From NCBI GenBank assembly GCA_037142875.1, contig JBAWZV010000012.1, positions 1 through 27,492 on the forward strand: 27,492 nucleotides of DNA, read 5' to 3'. The position numbers were made by a program, and so were the translations under genes. Within the stretch, counting starts at the first letter, position 1, and each line of letters begins with the position of its first letter. The notes under the pieces are model-generated. The model did not search any database, was not told where the DNA came from, and was given only the letters and a program-made list of their open reading frames with translations. This DNA is from PALSA-600 sp037142875. Lineage in GTDB: Bacteria; Actinomycetota; Thermoleophilia; Gaiellales; Gaiellaceae. Below, piece after piece: positions 9,114 to 21,292 of the stretch.

Positions 9114-9955
9114 GAGCGGGGAGCGAGCCCGATCGTCGCACGCGTCTGCGCTGGCGTCGAGATCGGGCGTTCAAAGGCACGTGAGAGAGCGGCGATTCGC
9201 TCGACGAGCGCGGCGTTTGTCGCCGGGCGCTCCTTGACACCAAGGAAGAGATTGTCCTCGAGACCGATCCGGACGTTGCCTCCCATGGTGACCGCCATCG
9301 CGTTGACGGCGAACTGGAACCGTCCGATCCCTGCGGCGGCCCAGGTCGACTCCGGTGGGAGCGCCTGCACCGTGTAGGCGAGGTTGAGCGGGCTCGCCGA
9401 GAGCGTTCCGAGCGAGCCGAGCAGGATGTTGACGTACTGGGGGCCCTTGAGGATGCCGCGCTCGAGGAGGTACCTCGCGTAGTCGACCATGCCGAGGTCG
9501 AACACCTCGAGCTCGGGGATGATCCCGCGTTCGCCCATCCGTTCGGCGAGCTGCCGGATCATGTCGGGTGCGTTCGTGACCGCGTGCTTGGGGAAGTTCA
9601 ACGAGCCCAGGGTGAGCGACGCCATGTCTGGCTTCAGGTCGCCGTCGAGCTCGAGCACGTCAGAGCGCTCCTCGAAGCTCTTGAACGTTCGACCGCTCGT
9701 CGACACGCACACGACCACATCGGGGCAGCGTTCACGCACCGCGGCGATGATCTCGGCGTAGATCTCACGCCGATACGTGGGGACGCCGTCGGCGTCTCGG
9801 GCATGAAGATGGACGATCGAGGCGCCGGCGGCCACAACTCGCGCTGCGTCCTCGCCGATCTCGGCAGGCGTGATCGGAACGGACTCGTTATCGCTCTTCA
9901 TTGGCACCATGCCGGTCAGCGCGGCGTTGATGATCAGCGGGGCAGCCGTGTTCAC
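9110..9955 (-). CDS. Beta-keto acid cleavage enzyme (BKACE, DUF849 family)
   Basis: Zinc-dependent TIM-barrel enzyme. Known family members react a beta-keto acid with acetyl-CoA to give acetoacetate and a new CoA ester; the founding one (Kce) acts on 3-keto-5-aminohexanoate in lysine fermentation. I start at a GTG overlapping the upstream acyltransferase stop as GTGA, giving 281 residues beginning Met(GTG)-NTAAPLIINAALTG, the usual BKACE N terminus; an open frame upstream of it is noise. Seen: HLHARD with metal ligands His49 and His51, and GNVRIGLEDN with Arg229, Glu233 and Asp234, matching the spacing of the catalytic Arg/Glu/Asp group in Kce as I recall it. Other Kce partners (kdd, kal) are absent here, so the substrate is unknown. 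Confidence 0.88.
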   Translation of the reverse strand: MNTAAPLIINAALTGMVPMKSDNESVPITPAEIGEDAARVVAAGASIVHLHARDADGVPTYRREIYAEIIAAVRERCPDVVVCVSTSGRTFKSFEERSDVLELDGDLKPDMASLTLGSLNFPKHAVTNAPDMIRQLAERMGERGIIPELEVFDLGMVDYARYLLERGILKGPQYVNILLGSLGTLSASPLNLAYTVQALPPESTWAAAGIGRFQFAVNAMAVTMGGNVRIGLEDNLFLGVKERPATNAALVERIAALSRAFERPISTPAQTRATIGLAPRS

Positions 9956-10617
9956 GACGCCACGACCGGTTCGATCAGCCGCGCGGGGATTCCAACGACC
10001 CTGCTCCCCGCGACGACGTCCCTCGTCACCACGGAGCCGGCCCCGATCAACGTGTTGCGGCCGACCCGAACGTTGTTCAGGACCAGTGCTCCCATCCCGA
10101 CGTAGGCCTGCTCGCCGATGACCGTGAAGCCGGCGATGTTGGCGCCAGGCATCAGCGACGCGTACGCGCCGATCTCGACGTGATGACCGATCAGTACGCC
10201 GCGGTTGAGGATCGCGTGCTCGGCGATAGTGCTGCGTGCGCCGACGACAACGCCAGCGCTCACAAGGACGCCAGCGGCGAGCACGGCCGTTGCCGAGACG
10301 TGGGCCGTTGGGTGAATGATCGTGGCGAAGCCGATCCCTGCCGCTGCGACCTGGGTCGTGAACTCGACCCGGTCGGTTGTCCCGAGCGCGCAGCAGGCGA
10401 GGTGAGTTCCGGCGAAGGGCGCAATGTCGTCGACCCAGTGAACGGGAAGTCCGTCGCTTGTCGTCTTGCAACGGGCCCGGTCGACGCTCTCGACGAACCC
10501 GACGACCTCGAAGCCGGGGCAGTCGGCGACGATATCCGCGACCTCCTCGGCAAACCCACCCGCGCCGAGCAGGAGCACCGGAGTGACACCCTCACCGATC
10601 CGTTTTCCCCCGAGCAT
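9952..10617 (-). CDS. NeuD/PglD-type sugar O/N-acyltransferase
   Basis: Predicted trimeric left-handed beta-helix acyltransferase that transfers an acyl group from acyl-CoA to an (amino)sugar or its nucleotide conjugate. The 221-residue product has an N-terminal Rossmann-like nucleotide-sugar domain with LLGAGGFAEEVADI (16-29) and a hexapeptide-repeat domain from about residue 100 (IIHPTAHVSATAVLAAGVLV). The loop IGHHVEIG places the likely catalytic base at His145, where PglD has its active histidine, and the end VVGIPARLIEP is the usual CoA-binding close. ATG start with no ribosome binding site; a promoter-like pair ends 6 nt before it. It is separated from rpoC by a terminator and overlaps the BKACE gene by 4 nt. 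Exact substrate unknown. Confidence 0.85.
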   Translation of the reverse strand: MLGGKRIGEGVTPVLLLGAGGFAEEVADIVADCPGFEVVGFVESVDRARCKTTSDGLPVHWVDDIAPFAGTHLACCALGTTDRVEFTTQVAAAGIGFATIIHPTAHVSATAVLAAGVLVSAGVVVGARSTIAEHAILNRGVLIGHHVEIGAYASLMPGANIAGFTVIGEQAYVGMGALVLNNVRVGRNTLIGAGSVVTRDVVAGSRVVGIPARLIEPVVAS

Positions 10618-10623
10618 GATCAG

Positions 10624-10652
10624 AGTATGACGCCGCGACCGGTGGTGGGCAA
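10624..10652 (-). promoter_or_regulatory. Possible leaderless promoter of the acyltransferase-BKACE pair
   Basis: Minus-strand TTGCCC (10652-10647), a 17-nt spacer and CATACT (10629-10624) lie just upstream of the ATG at 10617. Transcription starting 7 nt after the -10 box would begin at the A of ATG, which agrees with the absence of a Shine-Dalgarno sequence. Both hexamers match the consensus at four of six positions only. Confidence 0.4.
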
Positions 10653-10708
10653 CGGCTCACGCTCCGGCGGTGGCGAGTCTGACAACGCCGTCCGATGCCG
10701 AAACGCAC

Positions 10709-10735
10709 GCGAGGCCGGGCAATGCCCGGCCTCGC
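10709..10735 (-). terminator. Hairpin terminator after rpoC
   Basis: A perfect 12-bp GC-rich stem (10709-10720 with 10724-10735) with a 3-nt loop begins about 25 nt after the rpoC stop. On the minus strand it is followed by GTGCGTTTCGG, so only a weak U run is present, as is common in GC-rich bacteria. It separates rpoBC from the accessory acyltransferase gene. Confidence 0.7.
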
Positions 10736-10760
10736 GCAACGTCGTCCGGTCGCCGTGTGT

Positions 10761-13700
10761 CTAGTCGTCGAGCGGCTTGTCGACCTCAGGCATGTCGTCG
10801 GCGCCGTCGGCGGAGCCTTCGAGCAGGTCGAGGTCGTCGGCGAAGGTGAGCGTCCCGCCGTCCTGACCGATCTCCTCAAGCGCCTGCAGGAGCATCGGAT
10901 CGCGCTGGTGCGCATCGGTCGCAAACGGCTCCGCCGGTGCGATCTCGATCTGGCGGTACCGCTTGAGTCCCGTCGCTGCCGGGATGAGCTTGCCGATGAT
11001 CACGTTCTCCTTGAGACCGAGCAGGCGGTCGATCTTGCCCTCGATCGAGGCGTCCGTGAGCACCTTCGTCGTCTCCTGGAACGAGGCGGCCGAGAGGAAG
11101 GACTCGGTCGCGAGCGACGCCTTTGTGATCCCGAGGATCAGCGGCTCGCACGTTGCCTTGTCCTTCTTCGCCTTCGCGTTCTCACGCTCGTAGACGGCGC
11201 GGTCGACGAGCTGACCGGGCAGAAGCTCGGTCTCACCCGCACTCTCGACGCGAACCTTCTTGAGCATCTGACGAACGATCAGCTCGATGTGCTTGTCGTG
11301 GATCTCCACTCCCTGGGACTTGTAGACCTTCTGCACCTCGGCGACGAGGTACAGCTCGGTCGGCGTCGATCCCTTGAGTGCGAGGAGCTCGGCCGGGTTC
11401 CGCGATCCTTCGTTGAGCGCGTCACCCGCCTCGACGACCTCACCATTCGTGACCAACAGGCGTGTGCGTCGCGGTAGCTGATACTCGAGCGGGTCGGCCA
11501 GCTCACCGTCCGGCCCGAGAGCCGTCGGGATCACTGTGACCTTGGGCCCACGCTCAGTCGCCTCGATCTCAATCCGGCCGGCGGCCTCCGCGAGCGTCGC
11601 GGCGCCCTTCGGGTTCCGGGCCTCGAAGATCTCGACGACGCGAGGCAGACCGTGGGTGATGTCCGCGCCCGCGACACCGCCGGTGTGGAACGTCCGCATC
11701 GTCAGCTGCGTCCCCGGCTCACCGATCGACTGCGCAGCGACGATGCCGATCGCATCGCCGATCTCGCACATCTCACCGGTGGCGAGGAAGATGCCGTAGC
11801 AGCGCTGGCAGACACCTGTCGCGGCCCGGCACTTGACGACAGAGCGGACAGGGACGGTGATCTCGCTGCCGAGCTCGGCCTCGAGGGCGTCGAGTAGGGG
11901 AACAGTGACGACCGCGCCAGCCTCGGCGAGGACACCCTTGCCCGGCTTCGGCTTGACGACGTCGATGGCGATCAGACGGCCGAGGAGCGACTTGTTGAGT
12001 CCCTCCTGCCCGCGGATCGGCAACTCGACGAAGTCCGTCGTGCCGCAGTCCTCTTCGCGGACGATGACGTCCTGCGAGACATCAACCAGACGCCGGGTGA
12101 GATATCCGGAGTCGGCGGTGCGCAGGGCGGTATCAGCGAGACCCTTCCGGGCACCGTGCGTTGAGATGAAGTACTCGAGCACCGACAGGCCTTCCATGAA
12201 GTTGGCCTTGATCGGGCGCTCGATGATCTCGCCCTTCGGATTCGCCATCAGGCCTCGCATACCGGCGAGCTGGCGGATCTGCTTGAACGAGCCTCGGGCA
12301 CCCGAGTTGGCCATCATGAAGATCGGGTTGAGCGTGTCGAGGTTCGCCTGCATGGCCTCTGCAACATCGTCCGTCGCAGCAGTCCAGATATTGACGATCG
12401 TCTCGTGCCGCTCGTCCTCGGTGATCAGACCACGGTCGTACTGGCCGTGGATCTCGTCAACCCGCTTCTCGTACTCGGCAAGGATCTTCTCCTTCTCCGG
12501 CGGGATGACGATGTCGTTCTTCGAGATCGTCACACCTGCCTGAGTCGAGTACTTGAACCCGAGCGACTTGATCGTGTCCAGCACCGGCGCAAGGGTGTGT
12601 GCGCCGTAGCGGTCGGACAGCGTGAGGATGAACCGATCCGTGTCCGGCTTCGCGAGCGTGTGGTTCGTGAACTCGAAGTTCTCGATCGAACCGTTCTCGT
12701 CGCCGATCAGCTCGACGAGCTGACGGTAGACAGCCGAGTTGAAGAGCACGCGGCCGGCTGTGGTCAGGTGCAGATCGCCGCGGAAGCGGAACTCGATCGG
12801 CTCACCAAGCGTGATCGACTTGCCCTCGACTGCCAGCTCAACCTCGTCGGCCGAGGTGAACCGCTTCGGACGCGGATCGAGCTTGGAGGAGTCCATCGTC
12901 GGCAGATCCAGCTCGGAGTAGGTGAGGTAGTAGATCCCGAGCACCATGTCCTGAGTCGGCGTTGCGAGCGGACGCCCGGACGCCGGCGAGAGGATGTTGT
13001 TCGAGGACAGCATCAGGATGCGTGCCTCTGCCTGGGCCTCGGCCGAGAGCGGCAGATGGACTGCCATCTGGTCACCGTCGAAGTCGGCGTTGAAGGCGTG
13101 ACAGACGAGCGGATGAACCTGGATCGCCTTGCCCTCGATCAGGATCGGCTCGAACGCCTGGATGCCGAGACGATGGAGCGTCGGTGCACGGTTGAGGAGC
13201 ACCGGATGCTCGGCGATCACCTCCTCGAGGACGTCCCAGACCTCGGGCGTCATCGAGTCGACGTACTTCTTCGCCGCCTTGATGTTCTGGACAGACTTGC
13301 GCTCGACGAGCCGGCTCATGATGAACGGCTTGAAGAGCTCGAGGGCCATCAGCTTCGGCAGGCCGCACTGATGCAGCTTGAGGTACGGGCCAGCCACGAT
13401 GACCGAGCGGCCCGAGTAGTCGACGCGCTTGCCGAGCAAGTTCTGACGGAACCGGCCCTGCTTGCCCTTGAGCATGTCGGAGAGCGACTTGAGCGGCCGG
13501 TTGCCCGGTCCCGTCACCGCGCGGCCACGACGGCCGTTGTCGAACAGTGCGTCGACGGCCTCCTGAAGCATGCGCTTCTCGTTGTTGACGATGATCTCCG
13601 GCGCGCCGAGGTCGAGCAGCCGCTTGAGACGGTTGTTTCGGTTGATGACTCGGCGATAGAGGTCGTTCAGGTCGCTCGTCGCGAACCGACCGCCGTCGAG

Positions 13701-15259
13701 CTGCACCATCGGGCGAAGCTCCGGCGGAATCACCGGGACGGCCTCCAGGATCATCCACTCCGGCTTGTTCTCGGACTTGACGAACGCCGAGACGACCTTG
13801 AGGCGCTTGATCGCCCGCTGCTGCTTCTGCCCCTTCGACGTGACGATCATCTCGCGCAGCGTGAGCGCCTCTTCCTTCAGGTCGAGGTCGCGGAGCAGGT
13901 CACGGATCGACTCCGCACCCATGCCGCCGCGGAAGTAGACGCCGAACCCGTACGGCGAGCCGAACCGGTCCTTGAGCTCACGGAAGAGCTGCTCGTCATT
14001 GACGACCTGCTTGGGCTCCGCATCGCGGAACAGCTGCCAGGTCTGCTCGAGACGGTTGACCGAGTCGACAGCCGTCTCGCGGGTGTCGTCGCGCCGGGAC
14101 TCGATGTCGAGGTACATCTCGCGAACCTTGAGGGCCCACTGGATGAGGGCGTCGAGGTCCTCCTTCTGGATCTTCCCGTCGGTGCGCAGGCAGAGGTCGT
14201 TCGAGAGCTCGCGAAGATCGCGCTCCCCGTCGTCAGCTGCGACGACGTCGGCGAGCAGCCCGTTGCCGAGCACGCGTGCCTTGTCGAGGTTCTTCGTGTC
14301 GACGACAGCGACGACATCGGCGTCCTCTGGATGGATATCGGCGCCTTCAACGAACGTCGCGATGAGGCGATTGATGTGCTTGGAGACGGCACCCTTCTTC
14401 GAGCCGGTCGCGCCGTCCTGCTCCTTGCGGAGCACGGCGAGCGTCGCACGGATCTGCTCGGCGGCGACGGAGACCTGCTCGAGCTCACGCGGGGTGAGCT
14501 TGCGGTCGTCGCGGATCGCAGCGTTGCGGACGAGCTCACGGATCTTCTTGGAGTCCTCGGTCGTGATCTGCACGGCGAGCTCCTTGAGCATGCCGCCCAC
14601 GAGCGCGCGGGCATCCTCGATCGGCGGAAGCATCTGCTCCTCCGCCCAGGTCGAGAGGCCGCGAATCCAGAAGTCGTCGTCCTCGTCGAAGCCCTTCACC
14701 TTGCCATCCGAGAAGTAGTCACGGCGGCGCTTGAGACGCTGCTCGAGCGCTGCGAGACCCTCGTCACGGTCGATGTAGATCCGCTCGACCTCGGCCTTCA
14801 CCTTGTCCTCGAGATTGTTCAGGTCCTTGGCACGCGCCTCAACGTCGACCGACGTGATGATCGAAGCGGCGAAGTAGAGCACCTTCTCGAGCTCGCGCGG
14901 TGCGATATCGAGGAGGTAGCCGATGCGGCTCGGAACGCCCTTGAAGAACCAGATGTGCGAGACCGGGGCGGCGAGGTCGATGTGACCCATCCGCTCGCGG
15001 CGCACCTTCTGGCGCGTCACCTCGACGCCGCAGCGCTCACAGATGATGCCCTTGTAGCGGACGCGCTTGTACTTACCGCAGTAGCACTCCCAGTCCTTGG
15101 TCGGACCGAAGATGCGCTCACAGAACAGACCGTCACGCTCAGGCTTGAGCGTCCGGTAGTTGATCGTCTCCGGCTTGGTGACTTCTCCCGAGGACCAGTC
15201 GCGGATGAGCTTGCTCGAAGCGAGCCCGATCCGAATAGCGTCGAAATCGTTGATGTCGA

Positions 15260-15263
<4 letters not shown>
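10761..15263 (-). CDS. rpoC: DNA-directed RNA polymerase subunit beta'
   Basis: Catalytic subunit of RNA polymerase. The 1500-residue product starts at a TTG that overlaps the rpoB stop (TTGA); the N terminus MIDINDFDAIRIGL aligns with the family start. Seen in order: first zinc site Cys60, Cys62, Cys75, Cys78; bridge to RNDYSGRS-type segment KRVDYSGRSVIVAGP (612-626); catalytic NADFDGD at 725-731 (Asp727, Asp729, Asp731); trigger loop/bridge region MRGLMANPKGEIIERPIKAN (about 1002-1021); second zinc site Cys1073, Cys1145, Cys1152, Cys1155. Residues about 150-400, between the ITSVD strand and the VNRLEQTWQLF helix, form a charged, mostly helical insert that makes the protein about 185 residues longer than mycobacterial beta'. 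The tail is acidic (EGSADGADDMPEVDKPLDD). Confidence 0.98.
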
Positions 15264-18925
<3,662 letters not shown>

Positions 18926-19025
18926 GGAACAAGCCTCCCTTAGGGTGCTCTATGAATGAGGGCGTAGCGGGGCGAAAACAGGCGTGCAGCGAAACGTCGG
19001 CGGGTCGAACGTCGGCGAACTCCCC

Positions 19026-19055
19026 AGTATAGGGCACGCGACCCTCCATCTGCAA
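19026..19055 (-). promoter_or_regulatory. Candidate rpoB promoter P2
   Basis: Minus-strand TTGCAG (19055-19050), an 18-nt spacer and TATACT (19031-19026). The -10 matches consensus at five of six positions. A start near 19019 would leave a leader of about 95 nt before the rpoB TTG. The -35 lies inside the inverted repeat at 19040-19072. Confidence 0.5.
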
Positions 19056-19072
19056 GATCTGCAGAGAGGGTC
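19040..19072 (-). promoter_or_regulatory. Imperfect inverted repeat between the two rpoB promoters
   Basis: Arms 19040-19046/19066-19072 (gaccctc/gagggtc, 7 bp) and 19049-19054/19060-19065 (tctgca/tgcaga, 6 bp) form a 13-bp stem with a 2-nt bulge (19047-19048) and a 5-nt loop. It is downstream of P1, so it would fold in P1 transcripts, and it covers the P2 -35 box. It could be an RNA processing site (the rplL-rpoB spacer of E. coli has an RNase III site), an attenuator or a DNA operator; the sequence alone does not decide. Confidence 0.45.
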
Positions 19073-19088
19073 GGAAGCCGACGGGTGA

Positions 19089-19117
19089 AGTATATCAGCG
19101 AAAAGGCCGGTTGACGC
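19089..19117 (-). promoter_or_regulatory. Candidate rpoB promoter P1 (extended -10)
   Basis: Minus-strand TGATATACT: a TATACT -10 box (19094-19089) preceded by the TGn of an extended -10 element. The -35 position at 17-nt spacing (19117-19112) reads GCGTCA, a poor match, which is typical when an extended -10 is present. A start near 19082 gives a leader of about 155 nt before rpoB. It lies just past the end of the Cys-repeat pseudogene. Confidence 0.55.
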
Positions 19118-19162
19118 CTTCTGCCGTACAACGCAGGCCCGACCCGATGAGCGTCCTCGAGG

Positions 19163-19889
19163 TCAGGCCTTGCAGGGAACAGCCTGTGTCGGGACCTGAC
19201 CCGGCTTGCAGGCCGGAAGGCTCCCGCCGCCCGAGCCCGAACTGCCAGACCCGGAGCTGCCCGAGCCACTGATGCATGGCTTCGCGGACGTCGGAGCCTG
19301 GCCGCCAGTGCACGCGGCCACGTCGCTCGCGTTCGTCGGCGCGGGCGGACGGCTGCTGTTCGAGGAGCTCCCGGAGGAGTCGCACGGCTTCGAGTCGCTT
19401 GGCTTCTCGCCCTTGTCGCACGTCGGGAACTTCGAGTAGTCAACGACAGTCGGTCGTCGGCTGCTGGCCGGAGGCGCAAGGGGGGAACGACGTCAGGTTG
19501 ATCGGCGTCGTCTCGCCCGGCCTGCAGGGCACGTTCTGGGTCGGCGTCTGGCCCTTCTCACGCGGCGTGAACTTCGCGATGTCGAACTGGCCCGTCGCGT
19601 CGGTCGGGTCGCACGGATTCGCGGGAGTCGGCTCCTGCGTTCCCTGGCAGTACGGGAACGGGTCGAGGTCCTCCTTGGTCTTGGAACTCGGCTTGCACGG
19701 CCTGGTCGGGGTCGGCTGCTGGCCGGCCTCGCACGGCGTGTGCCTCGTCAGGTCGACACCGCCGCTGCCGCTTGCGCTCCCGCCCGCGAATGCGAGACCC
19801 GAGAGCAGGCCCCCGGCGAGGAGAACGGCGCGGCCGAGGATCGTCCAGCGGCGGGTGCCTGGAAACCGCGCGAGCCGGGATCCCGCCAT
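19163..19889 (-). pseudogene. Secreted Cys-repeat protein gene, broken by a frameshift
   Basis: The ATG at 19889 opens a 149-residue frame with a signal peptide (basic MAGSRLARFPGTRRWTILGR, then a hydrophobic stretch AVLLAGGLLSGLAFAGG), ending at a TGA at 19440. It carries repeats of the type FxxCxxGQxPTxxxPC: HTPCEAGQQPTPTRPC, FPYCQGTQEPTPANPC, FTPREKGQTPTQNVPC and a shortened FPPCASGQQPTTDC. The same repeat continues at once in the next frame from about 19455 to a TGA at 19163: FPTCDKGEKPSDSKPC, VAACTGGQAPTSAKPC, LPACKPGQVPTQAVPC, separated by Ser/Gly linkers. The spacer after repeat four is about half the usual length, so a small deletion not divisible by three is the simplest cause; a sequencing error near the C6 run at about 19482-19487 is less likely because the frame is still correct past it. 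I do not recognise the family. The paired cysteines suggest disulfides outside the cell. The position between rplL and rpoB is unusual. Confidence 0.7.
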
Positions 19890-19965
19890 ATCCGCGCAGG
19901 ACGGTACTACTCCCCCACCGGGGGCGCAACACCGTATGGGGTGATCTTGCCGCGTCGGCCCCGGA

Positions 19966-20000
19966 ACGGCCGAAGCCGGGCAGCGCCCGGCTTCGGCCGT
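19966..20000 (-). terminator. Hairpin terminator or attenuator after rplL
   Basis: A perfect 16-bp stem (19966-19981 with 19985-20000) with a 3-nt loop starts 17 nt after the rplL stop. On the minus strand it is followed by TCCGGGG, so there is no U tract. In many bacteria an attenuator lies between rplL and rpoB to make more L7/L12 than polymerase; this hairpin fits that role, with the rpoB promoters further downstream. Confidence 0.65.
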
Positions 20001-20017
20001 GGAGCGGTGCGGGTCGA

Positions 20018-20392
20018 CTACTTGACTTCGACGCTCGCGCCGGCTTCCTCGAGCTGTGCCTTGATCGAGTCGGCCTCGTCCTTGTTCACGCCCTCCTTGA
20101 CGGCAGCCGGAGCGCCATCGACGACGTCCTTCGCTTCCTTCAAGCCAAGGCCCGTGATCGCGCGCACAACCTTGATCACGCCGATCTTCTGGGCACCGAC
20201 AGCCGTGAGGATGACGTCGAAGGACGTCTGCTCCTCAGCAGCCTCGACGGCGGCGCCGCCACCTGCTGCAGCAGCCGCAACCGGCGCCGCAGCGGTGATG
20301 CCCCACTCGTCCTCGATCTTCGTCTTCAATTCGACCAGCTCGAGCACCGTCATGCTCCCGAGCTGCTCGAAGACGGTGTCAACTGCAGCCAT
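20018..20392 (-). CDS. rplL: 50S ribosomal protein L7/L12
   Basis: Stalk protein, present in several dimers per ribosome, that recruits and activates translation GTPases. I start at the ATG at 20392 (124 residues, MAAVDTVFEQLGSMTV): AGGAGG lies 7 nt before it, whereas the in-frame ATG at 20398 would sit only 1 nt after that element and overlap the rplJ stop. Seen: N-terminal dimerisation helices (1-30), an Ala/Gly-rich hinge (AAAPVAAAAAGGGAAVE) and the C-terminal domain with KIGVIKVVRAITGLGLKEAK and the end EEAGASVEVK. Length is normal. Followed by a strong hairpin. Confidence 0.97.
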   Translation of the reverse strand: MAAVDTVFEQLGSMTVLELVELKTKIEDEWGITAAAPVAAAAAGGGAAVEAAEEQTSFDVILTAVGAQKIGVIKVVRAITGLGLKEAKDVVDGAPAAVKEGVNKDEADSIKAQLEEAGASVEVK

Positions 20393-20394
20393 CG

Positions 20395-21138
20395 TCATGC
20401 CTCCTGGTCTTCGGATTCGTTGGACTCTCCTGCGGGGGCCTCGGCATCTGCCTCGGGCTCCGCCGTTTCGGTCTCGACTTCAGCGGACGTCTCTGCTTCT
20501 CCGTCCGGCTGAGCCGTTTCGGTCTCTGGCTCTGCGTCCACCGGCGCCTCGGCCGCGGGCTCTGCCGCCGCCTCGGTTTCGGCTGCCGCGGCGGCCGCTC
20601 CACTCGTGTCGCCGCCTGCCTCGAGCTGCTCGACACGGGCATCGATCAGCCCGATCAAGTTCTGAAGCGGAGCGTTCACCAGTGCAAGCAACGAGGTGAG
20701 CGGCGCGATGATCGCACCGAGCACCTGTCCGCGGAGGACGTCGATCGGCGGAAGCTTCGCGAGCTCCTCGATATCGGAACCCGAGATCACCCGGCCTTGC
20801 AAGATGCCGCCGCGAAGGGCGAGGATCTTCGTCTCCCGTGCGGAGTCGGAGAGTGCCTTCGCGACCGCGACTGCGTCGCTTGCACCATCGATGAACGCGA
20901 TCGCCGTCGGGCCTTCGAGCAGCGCGAGCAGCTCATCAACACCGGCGGCTTCCGCGGCGCGGCGTCCGAGCGTGTTCTTGACCACGCTGAACGTTGCCCC
21001 GTGCTCCGCGAGCCGTCCACGCAGGGTGTCGACCTGAGGCATCGTCAGTCCCCGGTAGTCGGTCACGATCAGCGTTTCCGCCGTGCGCAACCGCTCCGTG
21101 AGTTCGGCGATGACCTGTTCTTTGTCGTCCTTTTTCAT
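20395..21138 (-). CDS. rplJ: 50S ribosomal protein L10 with long acidic C-terminal tail
   Basis: Base of the ribosomal stalk; binds 23S rRNA and anchors L7/L12 dimers. Residues 1-172 are an ordinary L10 (TDYRGLTMPQVDTLRGRLAE near the start, FSVVKNTLGRRA, and a last helix ending about LIDARVEQLEAG). Residues about 174-247 are an added low-complexity tail of Ala, Glu, Thr, Asp and Pro (for example EPETETAQPDGEAETSAEV). A 14-bp direct repeat (20462-20475 and 20513-20526, 51 bp apart, in frame) suggests that part of the tail grew by slippage or duplication. ATG start with a strong AGGAGGAGG. The preceding 150 nt hold a probable L10 leader. Stop lies 2 nt before rplL. Confidence 0.96.
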   Translation of the reverse strand: MKKDDKEQVIAELTERLRTAETLIVTDYRGLTMPQVDTLRGRLAEHGATFSVVKNTLGRRAAEAAGVDELLALLEGPTAIAFIDGASDAVAVAKALSDSARETKILALRGGILQGRVISGSDIEELAKLPPIDVLRGQVLGAIIAPLTSLLALVNAPLQNLIGLIDARVEQLEAGGDTSGAAAAAAETEAAAEPAAEAPVDAEPETETAQPDGEAETSAEVETETAEPEADAEAPAGESNESEDQEA

Positions 21139-21158
21139 TCCACCTCCTCCTCATACAA

Positions 21159-21248
21159 CGAGCCCGCACACAGGCGGGCTCGCAGGAGAAAGCAATGGCT
21201 CCCAGGAGGCCGCCTCGGGAAGGCTTCTCACAGGCTCCCCACCGGCGG
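21159..21248 (-). promoter_or_regulatory. Probable ribosomal protein L10 leader (autoregulatory RNA)
   Basis: The rplA-rplJ spacer can form an RNA with an outer CCGCC (about 21243-21247) paired to GGCGG (about 21210-21214), an inner GGGGAG/CTTCCC stem and the asymmetric loop expected of an L10 binding site (CCGAGGCGG on the 3' side resembles the conserved L10 leader element). A second, perfect 9-bp hairpin (21159-21167 with 21174-21182) ends about 10 nt before the rplJ ribosome binding site. L10-L12 complex binding to such leaders represses rplJL in several bacteria. Assigned by position and shape, not by a covariance search. Confidence 0.65.
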
Positions 21249-21292
21249 TGGCAGAGCGCAACGTGCTTCCTTTCAATGGCGACGGGCTTGGT

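Noticed and set aside
9956..10471. N-terminal extension of the BKACE frame (172 codons upstream)
   Set aside because: It lies inside the acyltransferase gene in another frame, is Arg-rich and unlike any BKACE; the GTG at 9955 fits the family start.
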